Assembly (NCBI GenBank): GCA_038025085.1
Contig: CM076152.1
Location: 24,698,001-24,762,000, forward strand
Reading direction: 5' to 3'
Length of the DNA stretch: 64,000 bases
DNA from: Tetragonia tetragonoides
Taxonomy: Eukaryota > Streptophyta > Magnoliopsida > Caryophyllales > Aizoaceae
In this document: piece by piece, positions 12,382 to 24,823 of the stretch
Layout: each line of letters begins with the position of its first letter
Position numbering within the stretch: the stretch's first letter is position 1
Translations under genes and position numbers: made by a program
The notes under the pieces: model-generated
Told to the model about the DNA's origin: nothing
The model's database searches: none
What the model saw: the letters and a program-made list of their open reading frames with translations, nothing else

Positions 12382-15300
12382 ATACAACACAAAACACCTC
12401 AAATCTCTTTTACCCTACTCGTATGAGCTGTTAAAATGCATAAATACATTCGAAAGCTTGAGTTGAAGCTTGTTTGTACTTGTAAACATCCTTGGTGTAC
12501 TTTCTCACTCCAATGAATGCAAACAAAGCTTTTGGGTGCTTTAACTCCACCTTTTGAATGCATTTACGCGATTTAAAATGCGTAAATGCATTCAAAAGGT
12601 GGAGTTAAAGCTTGTTTGTGCTTGTAAACATCCTTGGTGTAGTTTCTCACTGAAATTGCATGCATTTCCAAACAAGCTTTTGAATGCAAATAAAGCATTT
12701 TGGTGCTTTCTCTTAATATACAACACAAAAGACCTCAATCTCTTTCACCGTAATCGTAAGAGCTGTTAAAACTCGTAAATACATTCAAAAGCTTGAGTTG
12801 AAGCTTGTTTTTACTTGTAAACATTCTTGGTGTAGTTTCTCACTCAAATGAATGCAAACAAAGCATCCTAGTCATATACAACACAAAAGAACTCAATCTC
12901 TTTCACCCTAGTCATATGAGCTTTTAAAAGCACCCAAATTTACGGCTCTTCAAAAGGTTAAAACTAGCTTCAACATTAAGCTTTTGAATGCAAACAAAGT
13001 ATTAGGGTGCTTTCTCCTAATATACAACACAAATGAACTCAATCTCTATCACCCTAGTTGTAAGTGTTGTTAAAACGCGTAAATACATTCAAAAGCTTGG
13101 TTGAATGCTTATAAGAGCTGTTAAAACGCGTAAATACTTTCAAAAGCTTGAGTTGAAGGTTGTTTGTACTTGTAAACATCCTTGGTTAAGTTTCTCACTC
13201 AAATGAATGCAAACAAAGCATTTGGGTGCTTTCTCTCAATATACAACACAAAAGAACTCAATCTCTTTCACCCTAGATGTAAGAGCTGTTAGAACGCGTA
13301 TATGCATTGAAAAGGTGGAGTTAAAGTTTGTTTGTACTTGTAAACATCCTTGGTGTAGTTTCTCACTCAAATGAATGCATACAAAGCTTTTGGGTGCTTT
13401 CTCTGAAAATACAACACAAAAGAACTCAATCTCTTTCACCCTAGTCGTCAGAGCTTCTAAAACGCGTAAATCCATTCAAAAGGTGGAGCTAAAGCTTGTT
13501 TGTACTTGTAAACATCCTTGGTGTAGTTTCTCACTCAAATGAATGCAAACAAAGAATTTGGGTGCTTTCTCTTAATATACAACACAAAAGACCTCAATCT
13601 CTTTCACCCTAGTCATATGAGCTTTTAAAACGCGTAAATGCATTCAAAAGCTTGAGTTGAAGCTTGTTTGTACTTGTAAACATTCTTGGTGTAGTTTCTC
13701 ACTGAAATGAATGCAAACAAAGCTTTTGGTTGCTTTCTCTTAAAATACAACACAAAAGAACTCAATCTTTTTCACCCTAGTCTTATGAGCTTTTAAAACG
13801 CGTAAATGCATTCAAAAGCTTGAGTTGAAGTTTGTTTGTACTTGTAAACATCCTAGGTGTAGTTTCTCACTCCAACGAATGCAAACAAAGCTTTTGGGTG
13901 CTTTCTCTGAAAATACAACACAAAGGAACTCAATCTCTTTCACCCTAGTCGTAAGAGCTGTTAAAACGCGTAAATGCATTCAAAAGGTGGAGCTAAAGCT
14001 TGTTTGTACTTGTAAACATCCTTGGTGTAGTTTCTCACTCAAATGAATGCAAACAAAGCATTTGGGTGCTTTCTCTTAATATACAACACAAAAGACCTCA
14101 ATCTCTTTCACCCTAGTCATATGAGCTTTAAAAACGCGTAAATGCATTCAAAAGGTGGAGTTAAAGCTTGTTTGTACTTGTAAACATCCTTGGTGTAGTT
14201 TCTCACTCAAATGAATGCAAACAAAGCATTTGGGTGCTTTCTCTTAATATACAACACAAAAAACCTCAATCTCTTTCACCCTAGTCATATGAGCTTTTAA
14301 AACGCGTAAATACATTCAAAAGCTTGAGTTGAAGCTTGTTTGTACTTGTAAACATCCTTGGTGTAGTTTCTCACTCCAATAAATGCAAACAAAGCTTTTG
14401 GGTGGTTTCTCTGAAAATACAACACAAAAGAACTGAATCTCTTTCACCCTAGTCGTATGAGGTTTTCAAACGCGTATATGCATTCAAAAGGTGGAGTTAA
14501 AGCTTGTTTGTACTTGTAAACATCCTTGGTGTAGTTTCTCACTCAAATGAATGCAAACAAAGCATTTGGGTGCTTTCTCTTAATATACAACACAAAAAAC
14601 CTCAATCTCTTTCACCCTAGTCATATGAGCTTTTAAAACGCGTAAATACATTCAAAAGCTTGAGTTGAAGCTTGTTTGTACTTGTAAACATCCTTGGTGT
14701 AGTTTCTCACTCCAATGAATGCAAACAAAGCATTTGGGTGCTTTCTCTGAAAATACAACACAAAAGAACTCAATCCCTTTCACCCTAGTTGTATGAGGTT
14801 TTAAAACGCGTATATGCATTCAAAAGGTGGAGTTAAAGCTTGTTTGTACTTGTAAACATCCTTGGTGTAGTTTCTCACTCAAATGAATGCAAAAAAAGCT
14901 TTGTTTGCTTTCATTTCAGTGAGAAACTACACCAAGCATGTTTACAAGTACAAACAAAGCATTTACGTGCAGCTTGAGTTGAAGCTTGTTTGTACTTGTA
15001 AACATCCTTGGTGTAGTTTCTCACTCAAATGAATGCAAACAAAGCATTTGTGTGATTTCTCTTAATATACAACACAAAAGAACTCAATCTCTTTCACCCT
15101 AGATGTAAGAGCTCTTAAAACGCGTAAATGCATTCAAAAGGTGGAGTTAAAGCTTGTTTGTACTTGTAAACATCCTTGGTGTAGTTTCTCACTCAAATGA
15201 ATGCAAACAAAGCCTTTGGGTGCTTTCTCTTAATATACAACACAAAATACCTTAATCTCTTTCACCCTAGTCGTATGATGTTTTAAAACGCGTAAATGCT

Positions 15301-15450
15301 TTCAAAAGCTTGAGTTGAAGCTTGTTTGTACTTGTAAACATCCTTGGTGTAGTTTCTCCCTCAAATGAATGCAAACAAAGCATTTGGGTGCTTTCTCTTA
15401 ATATACAACACAAAAGAACTGAATCTCTTTCACCCTACTCGTATTGTTTT
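12380..15450 (+). repeat. Satellite block, + orientation
   Basis: About 18 units with two small minus intrusions (12,541-12,575 and 14,897-14,958) and scrambled short pieces near 12,655-12,690 and 12,925-12,995. Between 14,150 and 14,840 the AAAAGGTGG and AAAGCTTGAG link variants alternate, a 336-bp dimer pattern. Confidence 0.9.
14897..14958 (-). repeat. Small inverted satellite piece
   Basis: CATTTCAGTGAGAAACTACACC runs minus inside + satellite, then CATTTACGTGCAGC returns to +. It is duplicated at 44,697-44,757. A diverged trace of the same end may lie at 3,266. Confidence 0.85.
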
Positions 15451-16005
15451 GTTTACATTTGGATGTTTACAAGTACAAACAAGCTTCAACTCAAGCTTAA
15501 GAGAATGCACCCAAATGCTTTGTTTGCATTTATTTGAGTGTGAAACTACCCCAAGGATGTTTACAACTACAAACAAGCTTGAACTCAAGCTTTTGAATGC
15601 ATTTAAGCGTTTTAAAAGCTCATACGACAAGGGTGAAAGAGATTGAGTTCTTTTGTGTTGTATATTAAGAGAACGCACCCAAATGTTTTCTTTGCCTTCA
15701 TTTGAGTGAGAAACTACACCAAAGATGTTTACAAATACCAACAAGCTTCAACTTAAGCTTTTGAATCCATATACGCGTTTTAAAACCTCATACGACTAGG
15801 GTGAAAGAGATTGAGTTCTTTTGTGTTGAATTTTCAGAGAAAGCACCCAAAAGCTTTGTTTGCATTCATTGGAGTGAGAAAGTACACCAAGGATGTTTAC
15901 AAGTACAAACAACCTTCAACTCAAGCTTTTGAATGCATTTACGCGTTTTAACAGCTTATACGAGCAGGATAAAAGAGATTTGAGGTGTTTTGTGTTGTAT
16001 ATTTA
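15451..16005 (-). repeat. Satellite block, - orientation
   Basis: About three units, entered through GTATTGTTTTGTTTAC at 15,441 (copy B 45,406). Confidence 0.9.
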
Positions 16006-16062
16006 TACCAAACAAGCATTAAGTTCAAAACAGCTCTTGACCTTTTCTAAAACTCGAATGTA
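16003..16062 (+). repeat. 60-bp non-satellite spacer, copy 2
   Basis: Reverse complement of 12,322-12,381. It contains ACCAAACAAGCATTAAG and CAGCTCTTGACCTTTTC, and the following + satellite starts with GTAAATGCATTCAAAACACG. Confidence 0.85.
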
Positions 16063-17008
16063 AATGCATTCAAAACACGTAAATGCATTCAAAAGATTGA
16101 GTGGAAGGTTGTTTGTACTTGTAAACATTCTTGGTGTAGTTTCTCACTGAAATGAATGCAAACAAAGCATTTGGTTGCTTTCTCTTAAAATACAACACAA
16201 AAGAACTCAATCTCTTTCATCCTAGATGTTAGAGCTGTTAAAACGCATAAATGCATTCAAAAGGTGGAGTTAAAACTTGTTTGTACTTGTAAACATCCTT
16301 GGTGTAGTTTCTCACTCAAATGAATGCAAACAAAGCATTTGGGTGCTTTCTCTTAATATACAACACAAAAGAACTCAATCTCTATCACCCTAGTCATAAG
16401 AGCTGTTAAAACGCGTAAATGCATTCAAAAGCTTGAGTTGAAACTTGTTTGTACTTGTAAACATCCTTGGTGTAGTTTCTCACTCAAATGAATGCAAACA
16501 AACCATTTGGGTGATTTCTCTTAATCTACAAAACAAAAGAACTCTGTCTCTTTCAACCTAGTTCTAAAAGCTGTTAAAATGCGTAAATGCATTCAAAAGG
16601 TGGAGTTGAAGCTTGTTTGTACTTCTAAACATCCTTGGTGTAGTTTCTCACTCAAATGAATGCAAACAAAGCATTTGGGTGCTTTCTCTTAATATGCAAC
16701 ACAAAAGAACTCATTCTCTTTCACCCTAGTCGTAAGAGCTGTTAAAACGCGTAAATGCATTCAAAAGCTTGAGTTGAAGCTTGTTTGTACTTGTAATCAT
16801 CCTTGGTGTAGTTTCTCACTCAAATGAATGCAAACAAAGCATTTGTGTGATTTCTCTTAATATACAACACAAATGACCTCAATCTTTTTCACCCTAGATG
16901 TAAGAGCTGTTAAAACGCGCAAATGCATTCAAAAGCTTGAGTTTAAGCTTGTTTGTACTAGTAAACATCAATATACAACACAAAATAACCTATTAAAATG
17001 CTTAAATG
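16061..17008 (+). repeat. Satellite block, + orientation
   Basis: Between five and six units; 16,061-16,650 belongs to the right arm of the inverted duplication. It ends in a broken unit CTAGTAAACATCAATATAC followed by ATTAAAATGCTTAAATGC. Confidence 0.9.
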
Positions 17009-17575
17009 CACCCAAAAGCTTTGTTTGCATTCATTTGAGTGTGAAACTACACCTAGAATGTTTACGAGTACAAACAAGCTTCAACTCAAGCTTTTGAATG
17101 CATTTACACGTTTTAAAAGCTCATACGAGTAGGGTGAAAGAGATTTGAGTTCTTTTGCGTTGTATATTAAGAGAAAGAATGCAAATACTTTGTTTGCATT
17201 CATTTGAGTGTGAAACTTCACCTAAGATGTTTACAAGTACAAACAAGCTTCAACTCAACCTTTTAAATGCATTTACGCGTTTTAAAAGCTTATACGAGTA
17301 GGGTGAAAGAGATTTGAGTTATTTTGTGTTGTATATTAAGAGAAAGCATCCAAATACTTTGTTTGCATTCATTTGAGTGTGAAACTACACCTAGGATGTT
17401 TACGAGTACAAACAAGCTTAAACTCAAGCTTTTGAATGCATTTACGCGTTTGCACAGCTCTTATGACTAGGGTGATAGAGATTGAGTTATTTTGTGTTGT
17501 ATATTAAGAGAAAGCACCTAAATGCTTTTTTTGCATTCATTTGAGTGAGAAACTAAACCCAAATATTAAGAATGT
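17009..17575 (-). repeat. Satellite block, - orientation
   Basis: About 3.5 units of the variant whose reverse complement carries TATTTGGATGC and ACTCGTATGAGC. It ends with AACCCAAATATTAAGAATG, a junction repeated at 20,185 and 47,189. Confidence 0.9.
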
Positions 17576-19880
17576 TTTAAAGTGCAAACAAGCTTTTGGT
17601 TGCTTTCTCTTAAAATACTTTGTGTGATTTCTCTTAATATACGCGTAAATACATTCAAAAGGTGGAGTTAAAGCTTGTTTGTACTTGTAAACATCCTTGG
17701 TGTAGTTTCTCACTCAAATGAATGCAAACAAAGCATTCGGGTGCTTTCTCTTAATATACAACACAAAAGACCTCAATCTCTTTCACCCTAGTCATATGAG
17801 CTTTTAAAACGCGTAAATGCATTCAAAAGCTTGAGTTGAAGCTTGTTTGTACTTGTAAACATTCTTGGTGTAGTTTCTCACTGAAATGAATGCAAACAAA
17901 GCTTTTGGTTGCTTTCTCTTAATATACAACACAAAAGAACTCAATCTCTTTCACCCTAGTCATATGAGCTTTTAAAACGCGTAAATGCATTCAAAAGCTT
18001 GAGTCGAAGCTTGTTTGTACTTGTAAACATCCTTGGTGTAGTTTCTCACTCAAATGAATACAAACAAAGCATTTGTGTGATTTCTCTTAATATACAACAC
18101 AAAAGAACTCAATCTCTTTCACCCTAGTTGTGAGAGCTGTTAAAATGCGTAAATGCATTCAAAAGGTGGAGTTAAAGCTTGTTTGTGCTTGTAAACATCC
18201 TTGGTGTAGTTTCTCACTCAAATGAATGCAAACAAAGCATTTGGGTGCTTTCTCTTAATATACAACACAAAAGAACTCAATCTCTTTCACCCTAGTTGTG
18301 AGAGCTGTTAAAATGCATAAATGCATTCACAGGTGGAGTTAAAGCTTGTTTGTACTTGTAAACATTCTTGGGGTAGTTTCTCACTAAAATGAATGCAAAC
18401 AAAGCATTTGGTTGCTTTCTCTTAATATACAACACAAAAGAACTCAAATCTCTTTCACCCTACTCGTATGAGCTTTTAAAACGCGTAAATGCATTCAAAA
18501 GTTTGAGTTGAAGCTTGTTTGTACTTGTAAACATTCCAGGTGTAGTTTCACACTCAAATGACTCCAAACAAAGTATTTGGATGCTTTTTCTTAATATACA
18601 ACACAAAAGAACTCAATCTCTTTCACCCTGTTCATATGAGCTTTAAAAACGCGTAAATGCATTCAAAAGCTTGAGTTGAAGCTTGTTTTTACTTGTAAAC
18701 ATTCTTGGTGTAGTTTCTCACTCAAATGAATGCAAACAAAGCATTTGTGTGATTTCTCTGAATATACAACACAAAAGACCTCAATCTCTTTCACCCTAGA
18801 TGTAAGAGCTGTTAAAACGCGTAAATGCATTCAAAAGGTGGAGTTAAAGCTTGTTTGTACTTGTAAACATCCTTGGTGTAGTTTCTCACTCAAATGAATG
18901 CAAACAAAGCATTTGGTTGCTTTCTCTTAATATACAACACAAAAGAACTCAAATCTCTTTCACCCTACTCGTATGAGCTTTTAAAATGCGTAAATGCATT
19001 CAAAAGCTTGAGTTGAAGCTTGTTTGTACTTGTAAACATCCCAGGTGTAGCTTCACAGTCAAATGAAACCAAACAAAGTATTTGGATGCTTTCTCTTAAT
19101 ATACAACACAAAAGAACTCAAATCTCTTTCACCCTACTCGTATGAGCTTTTAAAATGCGTACATGCATTCAAAAGCTTGTGTTGAAGCTTGTTTACACTT
19201 CAAAACATTCTTCGTGTGGGTGCTTTCTCTGAAAATACAACACAAAAGACCTCAATCTCTTTCACCCTAGATGTAAGAGCTGTTAAAACGCGTAAATGCA
19301 TTCAAAAGGTGGAGTTAAAGCTTGTTTGTACTTGTAAACATCCTTGGTGTAGTTTCTCACTCAAATGAATGCAAACAAAGCATTTGGTTGCTTTCTCTTA
19401 ATATACAACACAAAAGAACTCAAATCTCTTTCACCCTACTCGTATGAGCTTTTAAAATGCGTAAATGCATTCAAAAGTTTGAGTTGAAGCTTGTTTGTAC
19501 TTGTAAACATCCCAGGTGTAGTTTCACACTCAAATGAATCCAAACAAAGTATTTGGATGCTTTCTCTTAATATACAACACAAAAGAACTCAAATCTCTTT
19601 CACCCTACTCGTATGAGCTTTTAAAATGCGTACATGCATTCAAAACCTTGTGTTGAAGCTTGTTTACACTTCAAAACATTCTTGGTGTGGGTGCTTTCTC
19701 TGAAAATACAACACAAAAGAACTCAATCTCTTTCACCCTAGATGTAAGAGCTGTTAAAACGCGTAAATGCATTCAAAAGGTGGAGTTAAAGCTTGTTTGT
19801 ACATGTAAACATCCTTGGTGTAGCTTCTCACTCAAATGAATGCAAACAAAGTATTTGGATGCATTCTCTTAATATACAAC
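17576..19880 (+). repeat. Satellite block, + orientation
   Basis: About 13 units starting with a compressed segment GCTTTTGGTTGCTTTCTC then ATACTTTGTGTGATTTC. It contains the 471-bp repeats. Confidence 0.9.
18799..19880 (+). repeat. 471-bp repeat, two full copies and a partial third
   Basis: GATGTAAGAGCTGTTAAAAC recurs at 18,799, 19,270 and 19,741, exactly 471 bp apart, with shared rare features AACATCCCAGGTGTAG and, at the first two ends, GTGTGGGTGCTTTCTCTG (19,214 / 19,685). 471 bp is 2.8 units, so a truncated unit is carried in each copy. Copy B has only part of this, near 48,260-48,600. Confidence 0.9.
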
Positions 19881-20215
19881 TCAACCTTTTAAATGCATTC
19901 ACGCGTTTTAAAAGTTCATACGAGTAGGGTGAAAGAGATTTGAGTTATTTTGTGTTGTATATTAAGAGAAAGCATCCAAATACTTTGTTTGCATTCATTT
20001 GAGTGTGAAACTACACCTAGGATATTTACGAGTACAAACAAGCTTAAACTCAAGCTTTTGAATGCATTTACGCGTTTTCACAGCTCTTATGACTAGGGTG
20101 ATAGATATTGAGTTATTTTGTGTTGTATATTAAGAGAAAGCACCTAAATGCTTTGTTTGCATTCATTTGAGTGAGAAACTAAACCCAAATATTAAGAATG
20201 TTTTAAAGTGCAAAC
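19881..20215 (-). repeat. Satellite block, - orientation
   Basis: Two units from TCAACCTTTTAAATGC to the AACCCAAATATTAAG junction. It closely repeats 17,250-17,575. Confidence 0.88.
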
Positions 20216-22215
20216 AAGCTTTTGGTTGCTTCCTCTTAAAATACTTTGTGTGATTTCTCTTAATATACGCGTAAATACATTCAACAGGTGGAGTTAAAGC
20301 TTGTTTGTACTTGTAAACATCCTTGGTGTAGTTTCTCACTCAAATTAATGCAAACAAAGCATTCGGGTGCTTTCTCTTAATATACAACACAAAAGACCTC
20401 AATCTCTTTCACCCTAGTCATATGAGCTTTTAAAACGCGTAAATGCATTCAAAAGCTTGAGTTGAAGCTTGTTTGTACTTGTAAACATTCTTGGTAGAGT
20501 TTCTCACTGAAATGAATGCAAACAAAGCTTTTGGTTGCTTTCTCTTAATATACAACACAAAAGAACTCAATCTCTTTCACCCTAGTCATATGAGCTTTTA
20601 AAACGCGTAAATGCATTCAAAAGCTTGAGTTGAAGCTTGTTTGTGCTTGTAAACATCCTTGGTGTAGTTTCTCACTCAAATGAATGCAAACAAAGCATTT
20701 GGGTGCTTTCTCTTAATATACAACACAAAAGAACTCAATCTCTTTCACCCTAGATGTAAGAACTGTTAAAACGCGTAAATGCATTCAAAAGGTGGAGTTA
20801 AAACTTGTTTGTACTTGTAAACATCCTTGGTGTAGTTTCTCACTCAAATGAATGCAAACAAATCATTTGGCTGCTTTCTCTTAATATACAACACAAAAGA
20901 CCTCAATCTCTTTCACCCTAGTCGTATGAGGTTTTATAGCTTGAGTTAAAGCTTGTTTGTACTTGTAAACATCCTTGGTGTAGTTTCTCACTCAAATGAA
21001 TGCAAACAAAGCATTTGGGTGCTTTCTCTTAATATACAACACAAAAGAACTCAATCTCTTTCACCCTAGTTGTAAGAGCTGTTAAAATGCGTAAATGCAT
21101 TCAAAAGCTTGAGTTGAAGCTGGTTTGTACTTGTAAACATCCTTGATGTAGTTTCTCACTCAAATGCATGCAAACAAAGCATTTTGGTGCTTTCGCTTAA
21201 TATACAACACAAAAGAACTCAATCTCTTTCACCCTAGATGTAAGAGCTGCTAAAACGCGTACATGCATTCAAAAGTTGGAGTTAAAGCTTTTTTGTACTT
21301 GTACACATCCTTGGTGTAGTTTCTCAATCAAATGAATGCAAAAAAAGCATTTGGGTGCTTTCTCTTAATATACAACTCAAAAGACCTCAATCTCTTTCAC
21401 CCTAATCGTAAGAGCTGTTAAAACGCGTAAATACATTCAAACGCTTGAGTTGAAGCTTGTTTGTACTTGTAAACATTCTTGGTGTAGTTTCTCACTGAAA
21501 TGAATGCAAACAAAGCATTTGGTTGCTTTCTCTTAATATACAACACAAAAGAACTCAATCTCTTTCACCCTAGTCATATGAGATTTTAAAACGCGTAAAT
21601 GCATTCAAAAGCTTGAGTTGATGCTTGTTTGTACTTGTAAACATTCTTGGTGTAGTTTCTCACTCAACTGAATGCAAACAAGCATTTGTATGATTTCTCT
21701 TAATATACAACACAAAAGACCTCAATCTCTTTCACCCTAGATGTAAGAGCTGTTAAAACGCATAAATGCATTCAAAAGGTGGAGTTAAAGCTTGTTTGTA
21801 CTTGTAAAAATCCTTGGTGTAGTTTCTCACTCAAATGAATGCAAACAAAGCATTTGGTTGCTTTCTCTTAATATACAACACAAAAGAACTCAAATCTCTT
21901 TCACCCTACTCGTATGAGCTTTTAAAACGCGTAAATGCATTCAAAAGTTTGAGTTGAAGCTTGTTTGTACTTGTAAACATCCCAGGTGTAGTTTCACACT
22001 CAAATGAATCCAAACAAAGTATTTGGATGCTTTCTCTTAATATACAACACAAAAGAACTCAAATCTCTTTCACCCTACTCGTATGAGCTTTTAAAATGCG
22101 TAAATGCATTCAAAAGCTTGTGTTGAAGCTTGTTTGCACTTCAAAACATTCTTGGTGTAGTTTCTCACTCAAATGAATCCAAACAAAGCATTTGTGTGCT
22201 TTCTCTTAATGAACA
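20216..22215 (+). repeat. Satellite block, + orientation
   Basis: About 12 units, including the reference unit 20,651-20,818 and the shortened link GAGGTTTTATAGCTTGAG at 20,928 (copy B 48,605). Confidence 0.92.
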
Positions 22216-22480
22216 ACGCCAAGGATGTTTACAAGTACAAACAACCTTCAACTCAAACTTTTGAATGCATTTACGCGTTTTAAAAGCTCATACGAGTAGG
22301 GTGAAAGAGATTTGAGTTATTTTGCGTTGTATATTAAGAGAATGCATCCAAATACTTTGTTTGCATTCATTTGAGTGAGAAACTACATCAAGGATGTTTA
22401 CAAGTTCAAACAAGCTTTGACTCAAGCTTTTGAATGCATTTACGCGTTTTAAAAGCTCATATGACTAGGGTGAAAAAGAT
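22216..22480 (-). repeat. Satellite block, - orientation
   Basis: About 1.5 units, entered at GAACAACGCCAAGGATG and left at GATTGAGTCTTCAGTTC. Both junctions recur in copy B (50,360 and 50,626). Confidence 0.9.
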
Positions 22481-23057
22481 TGAGTCTTCAGTTCAAGCTT
22501 GTTTGTAGTTGTAAACATCCTTGGGGCAGTTTCACACTCAAATGAATCCACAGAAAGCATTTAGGTGCTTTCTCTGAAAATACAACACAAAAGAACTCAA
22601 TCTCTTTCACCCTAGATGTAAGAGCTGTTAAAACGCGTAAATGCATTCAAAAAGTGGAGTTAAAGCTTGTTTGTACTTGTAAACATCCTTGGTGTAGTTT
22701 CTCACTCAAATGAATGCAAACAAAGCATTTGGGTGCTTTCTCTTAATATACAACACAAAAGAACTCAATCTCTTTCACCCTAGATGTAAGAGCTGTTAAA
22801 ACGCGTAAATGCATTCAAAATGTGGAGTTAAAACTTGTTTGTACTACATCCTTGGTGTAGTTTCTCACTCAAATGAATGCAAACAAAGCATATGGGTGCT
22901 TTCTCTTAATATACAACACAAAAGACCTCAATCTCTTTCACCCTAATCGTAAGAGCTGTTAAAACGCGTAAATACATTCAAAAGCTTGAGTTGAAGCTTG
23001 TTTGTACTTGTAAACATCCTTGGTTAAGTTTCTCACTCAATTGAATGCAAACAAAGC
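22481..23057 (+). repeat. Satellite block, + orientation
   Basis: Between three and four units that run without a gap into the copia fragment. The last satellite word is AAACAAAGC. Confidence 0.92.
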
Positions 23058-23705
23058 ATGATTGACATGGGGCCCCTTCATTATTTTTTGGGTATCTCTG
23101 TAACTCGACACAAAGGCGGTTGATTCCTCTCTCAACGAAAATATGCCGAGGAGCTCCTCGAGCGTGCTAGTAGGGCAAACTGTAATCCCAGTGCCACACC
23201 TATTGACACACAACCTAAGCTATCTGACATTGAGGGACCCATGTTTGCCGACCCTACTCTGTATCGTAGCCTAGCCGGCGGACTACAGTACCTGACCTTC
23301 ACACAACCTGGCCTCTTGTACGTCGTCCAATAGGTCTGTGTTCATATGCACCACCCTAGGGAACCTCATATGCAGCAGCTCAAACGAATACATCGTTATG
23401 TGAAAGGGACCCTCACCCACGGCCTCCATCTCGCCCCAGGCTCCATTGACTCTCTTACAGCGTACTCAGACACTGATTGGGGTGGGTGCCCTGACACACG
23501 CAAATCCACCTCTGGGTACTGCGTGTTTCTTGGCGACAACCTTCTTTCTTGGTCAACAAAACGACAGAGCACCACGGCTCGATCTAGTGCTGAAACGGAG
23601 TACAGGGCTGTTGCCCAAGCTGTGGCAGAAACCTGCCCATGAGCTACATTCCCCATTAACGAAGGCTACCTTTGTCTACTGTGACAGCATAAGCGCGGGG
23701 TGTTT
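23058..23705 (+). mobile_element. Ty1/copia RT-RNase H fragment, copy A (pseudogene)
   Basis: Remnant of the pol polyprotein of a plant Ty1/copia LTR retrotransposon. Frame 1 reads MIDMGPLHYFLGISVTRHKG, which is the late reverse transcriptase region, then a TGA at 23,121-23,123, then FLSQRKYAEELLERA and DPTLYRSLAGGLQYL, then a TAG at 23,331-23,333. The RNase H part follows with HMHHPREPHM, LKRIHRYVKGT, YSDTDWGGCPDTRKS, TSGYCVFLGDNLLSW and SSAETEYRAVAQAVAETC. Frame 1 ends at a TGA (23,640-23,642). The rest (ELHSPLTKATFVYCDSISA) is in the next frame, so bases are missing where these proteins usually have a WLR-type motif. No LTR, primer-binding site, integrase or gag is present and no target-site duplication is visible. 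It is a dead fragment fused at both ends to satellite; its base composition is clearly richer in G+C than the array. Confidence 0.95.
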
Positions 23706-24006
23706 CTCAATTTTTCACCATAGTCATATGAGCTTTTAAAACGCGTAAATACATTCAAAAGCTTGAGTTGAAGCTTGTTTGTACTTGTAAACATCCTTGG
23801 TGTAGTTTCTCACTCCAATGAATGCAAACAAAGCTTTTGGGTGCTTACTCTGAAAATACAACACAAAAGAACTCAATCTCTTTCACCCTAGTCGTATGAG
23901 GTTTTAAAACGTGTATATGCATTCAAAAGCTTAAGTTGAAGCTTGTTGGTACTTGTAAACATCCTTGGTTAAGTTTCTCACTCAAATGAATGCAAACAAA
24001 GCATTT
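23706..24006 (+). repeat. Satellite block, + orientation
   Basis: Resumes within the CTCAAT...TTTCACC part of the unit directly after the copia fragment. Less than two units. Confidence 0.9.
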
Positions 24007-24050
24007 GTACTCGTAATCAAGCTTTGTTTTTGTGTTGATCCAATTACTTT
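24007..24050. other. Non-satellite junction spacer
   Basis: Contains GTACTCGTAATCAAGC and TTGTGTTGATCCAATTAC between + and - satellite. The same spacer is at 52,159-52,202. Origin not recognised. Confidence 0.75.
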
Positions 24051-24627
24051 TTTCGCATTCATTTGAGTGTGAAACTACATCTAGGAAGTATAATAGAACA
24101 AACAAGCTTCAACTCAAGCTTTTGAATGCATTTACGCGTTTTAACAACACCTACAACTAGGGTGATAAAGATTGAGTTCTTTTGTGTTGTATATTAAGAG
24201 AAAGCACCCAAATGCTTTGTTTGCATTCATTTGAGTGAGAAACTTAACCAAGGATGTTTACAAGTACAAACAAATGCTTTTGAAAGCTTGAGTTGAAGTA
24301 CTTGTAAATGCTTTGTTTGCATTCATTTGAGTGAGAAACTACTCTCTGAAAATACGCGTTTTAAAAGCTCATATGACTAGGGTGAAAGAGATTGAGTTCT
24401 TTTGTGTTGTATATTAAGAGAAAGCACCCAAGTGCTTTGTTTGCATTCATTTGAGGGAGAAACTATACCAAGGATGTTTACCAGTACAAACAAGCTTCAA
24501 CTCAAACTTTTGAATGTAATTACGCGTTTTAAAACCTCATACGACTAGGGTGAAACAGATTGAGTTCTTTTCTGTTGTATATTTAAAGAAAGCACCCAAA
24601 TGCTTTATTTGCATTCATTTGATTGTG
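24051..24627 (-). repeat. Satellite block, - orientation, with a small flipped piece
   Basis: About 3.5 units; 24,272-24,310 (TTTTGAAAGCTTGAGTTG) is briefly +, and 24,345-24,358 fuses CTCTCTGAAAATAC directly to GCGTTTTAAAAGC. Matched at a constant +28,152 in copy B. Confidence 0.88.
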
Positions 24628-24823
24628 AATACATTAAAAATTTTGAGTTGAAGCTTGTTTGTACTTGTAAACATCCTTGGGGTAGTTTCTCACTCAAATG
24701 AATGTAAACAAAGCATTTGCGAGCTTTTTCTTAATATACAAAACAAAAGAACTCAATCTCTTTTCGCCTAGTCATAAGAGTTGTTAAAACGCGTAAATAC
24801 ATTAAAAAGCTTGAGTTGAAAGC
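24628..24823 (+). repeat. Short + satellite block
   Basis: One unit between the recurrent junction ATTTGATTGTGAATAC and TTGAAAGCTTTGACTAC. Confidence 0.88.

Noticed and set aside
23396..23656. Open frame on the minus strand opposite the RNase H fragment (also 51,548-51,808).
   Set aside because: It is the antisense shadow of the copia RNase H frame, with no motif of its own.
23058..23705. A complete, possibly active copia element.
   Set aside because: No LTRs, gag, protease or integrase are present, two in-frame stops and a frameshift are visible, and satellite abuts both ends.
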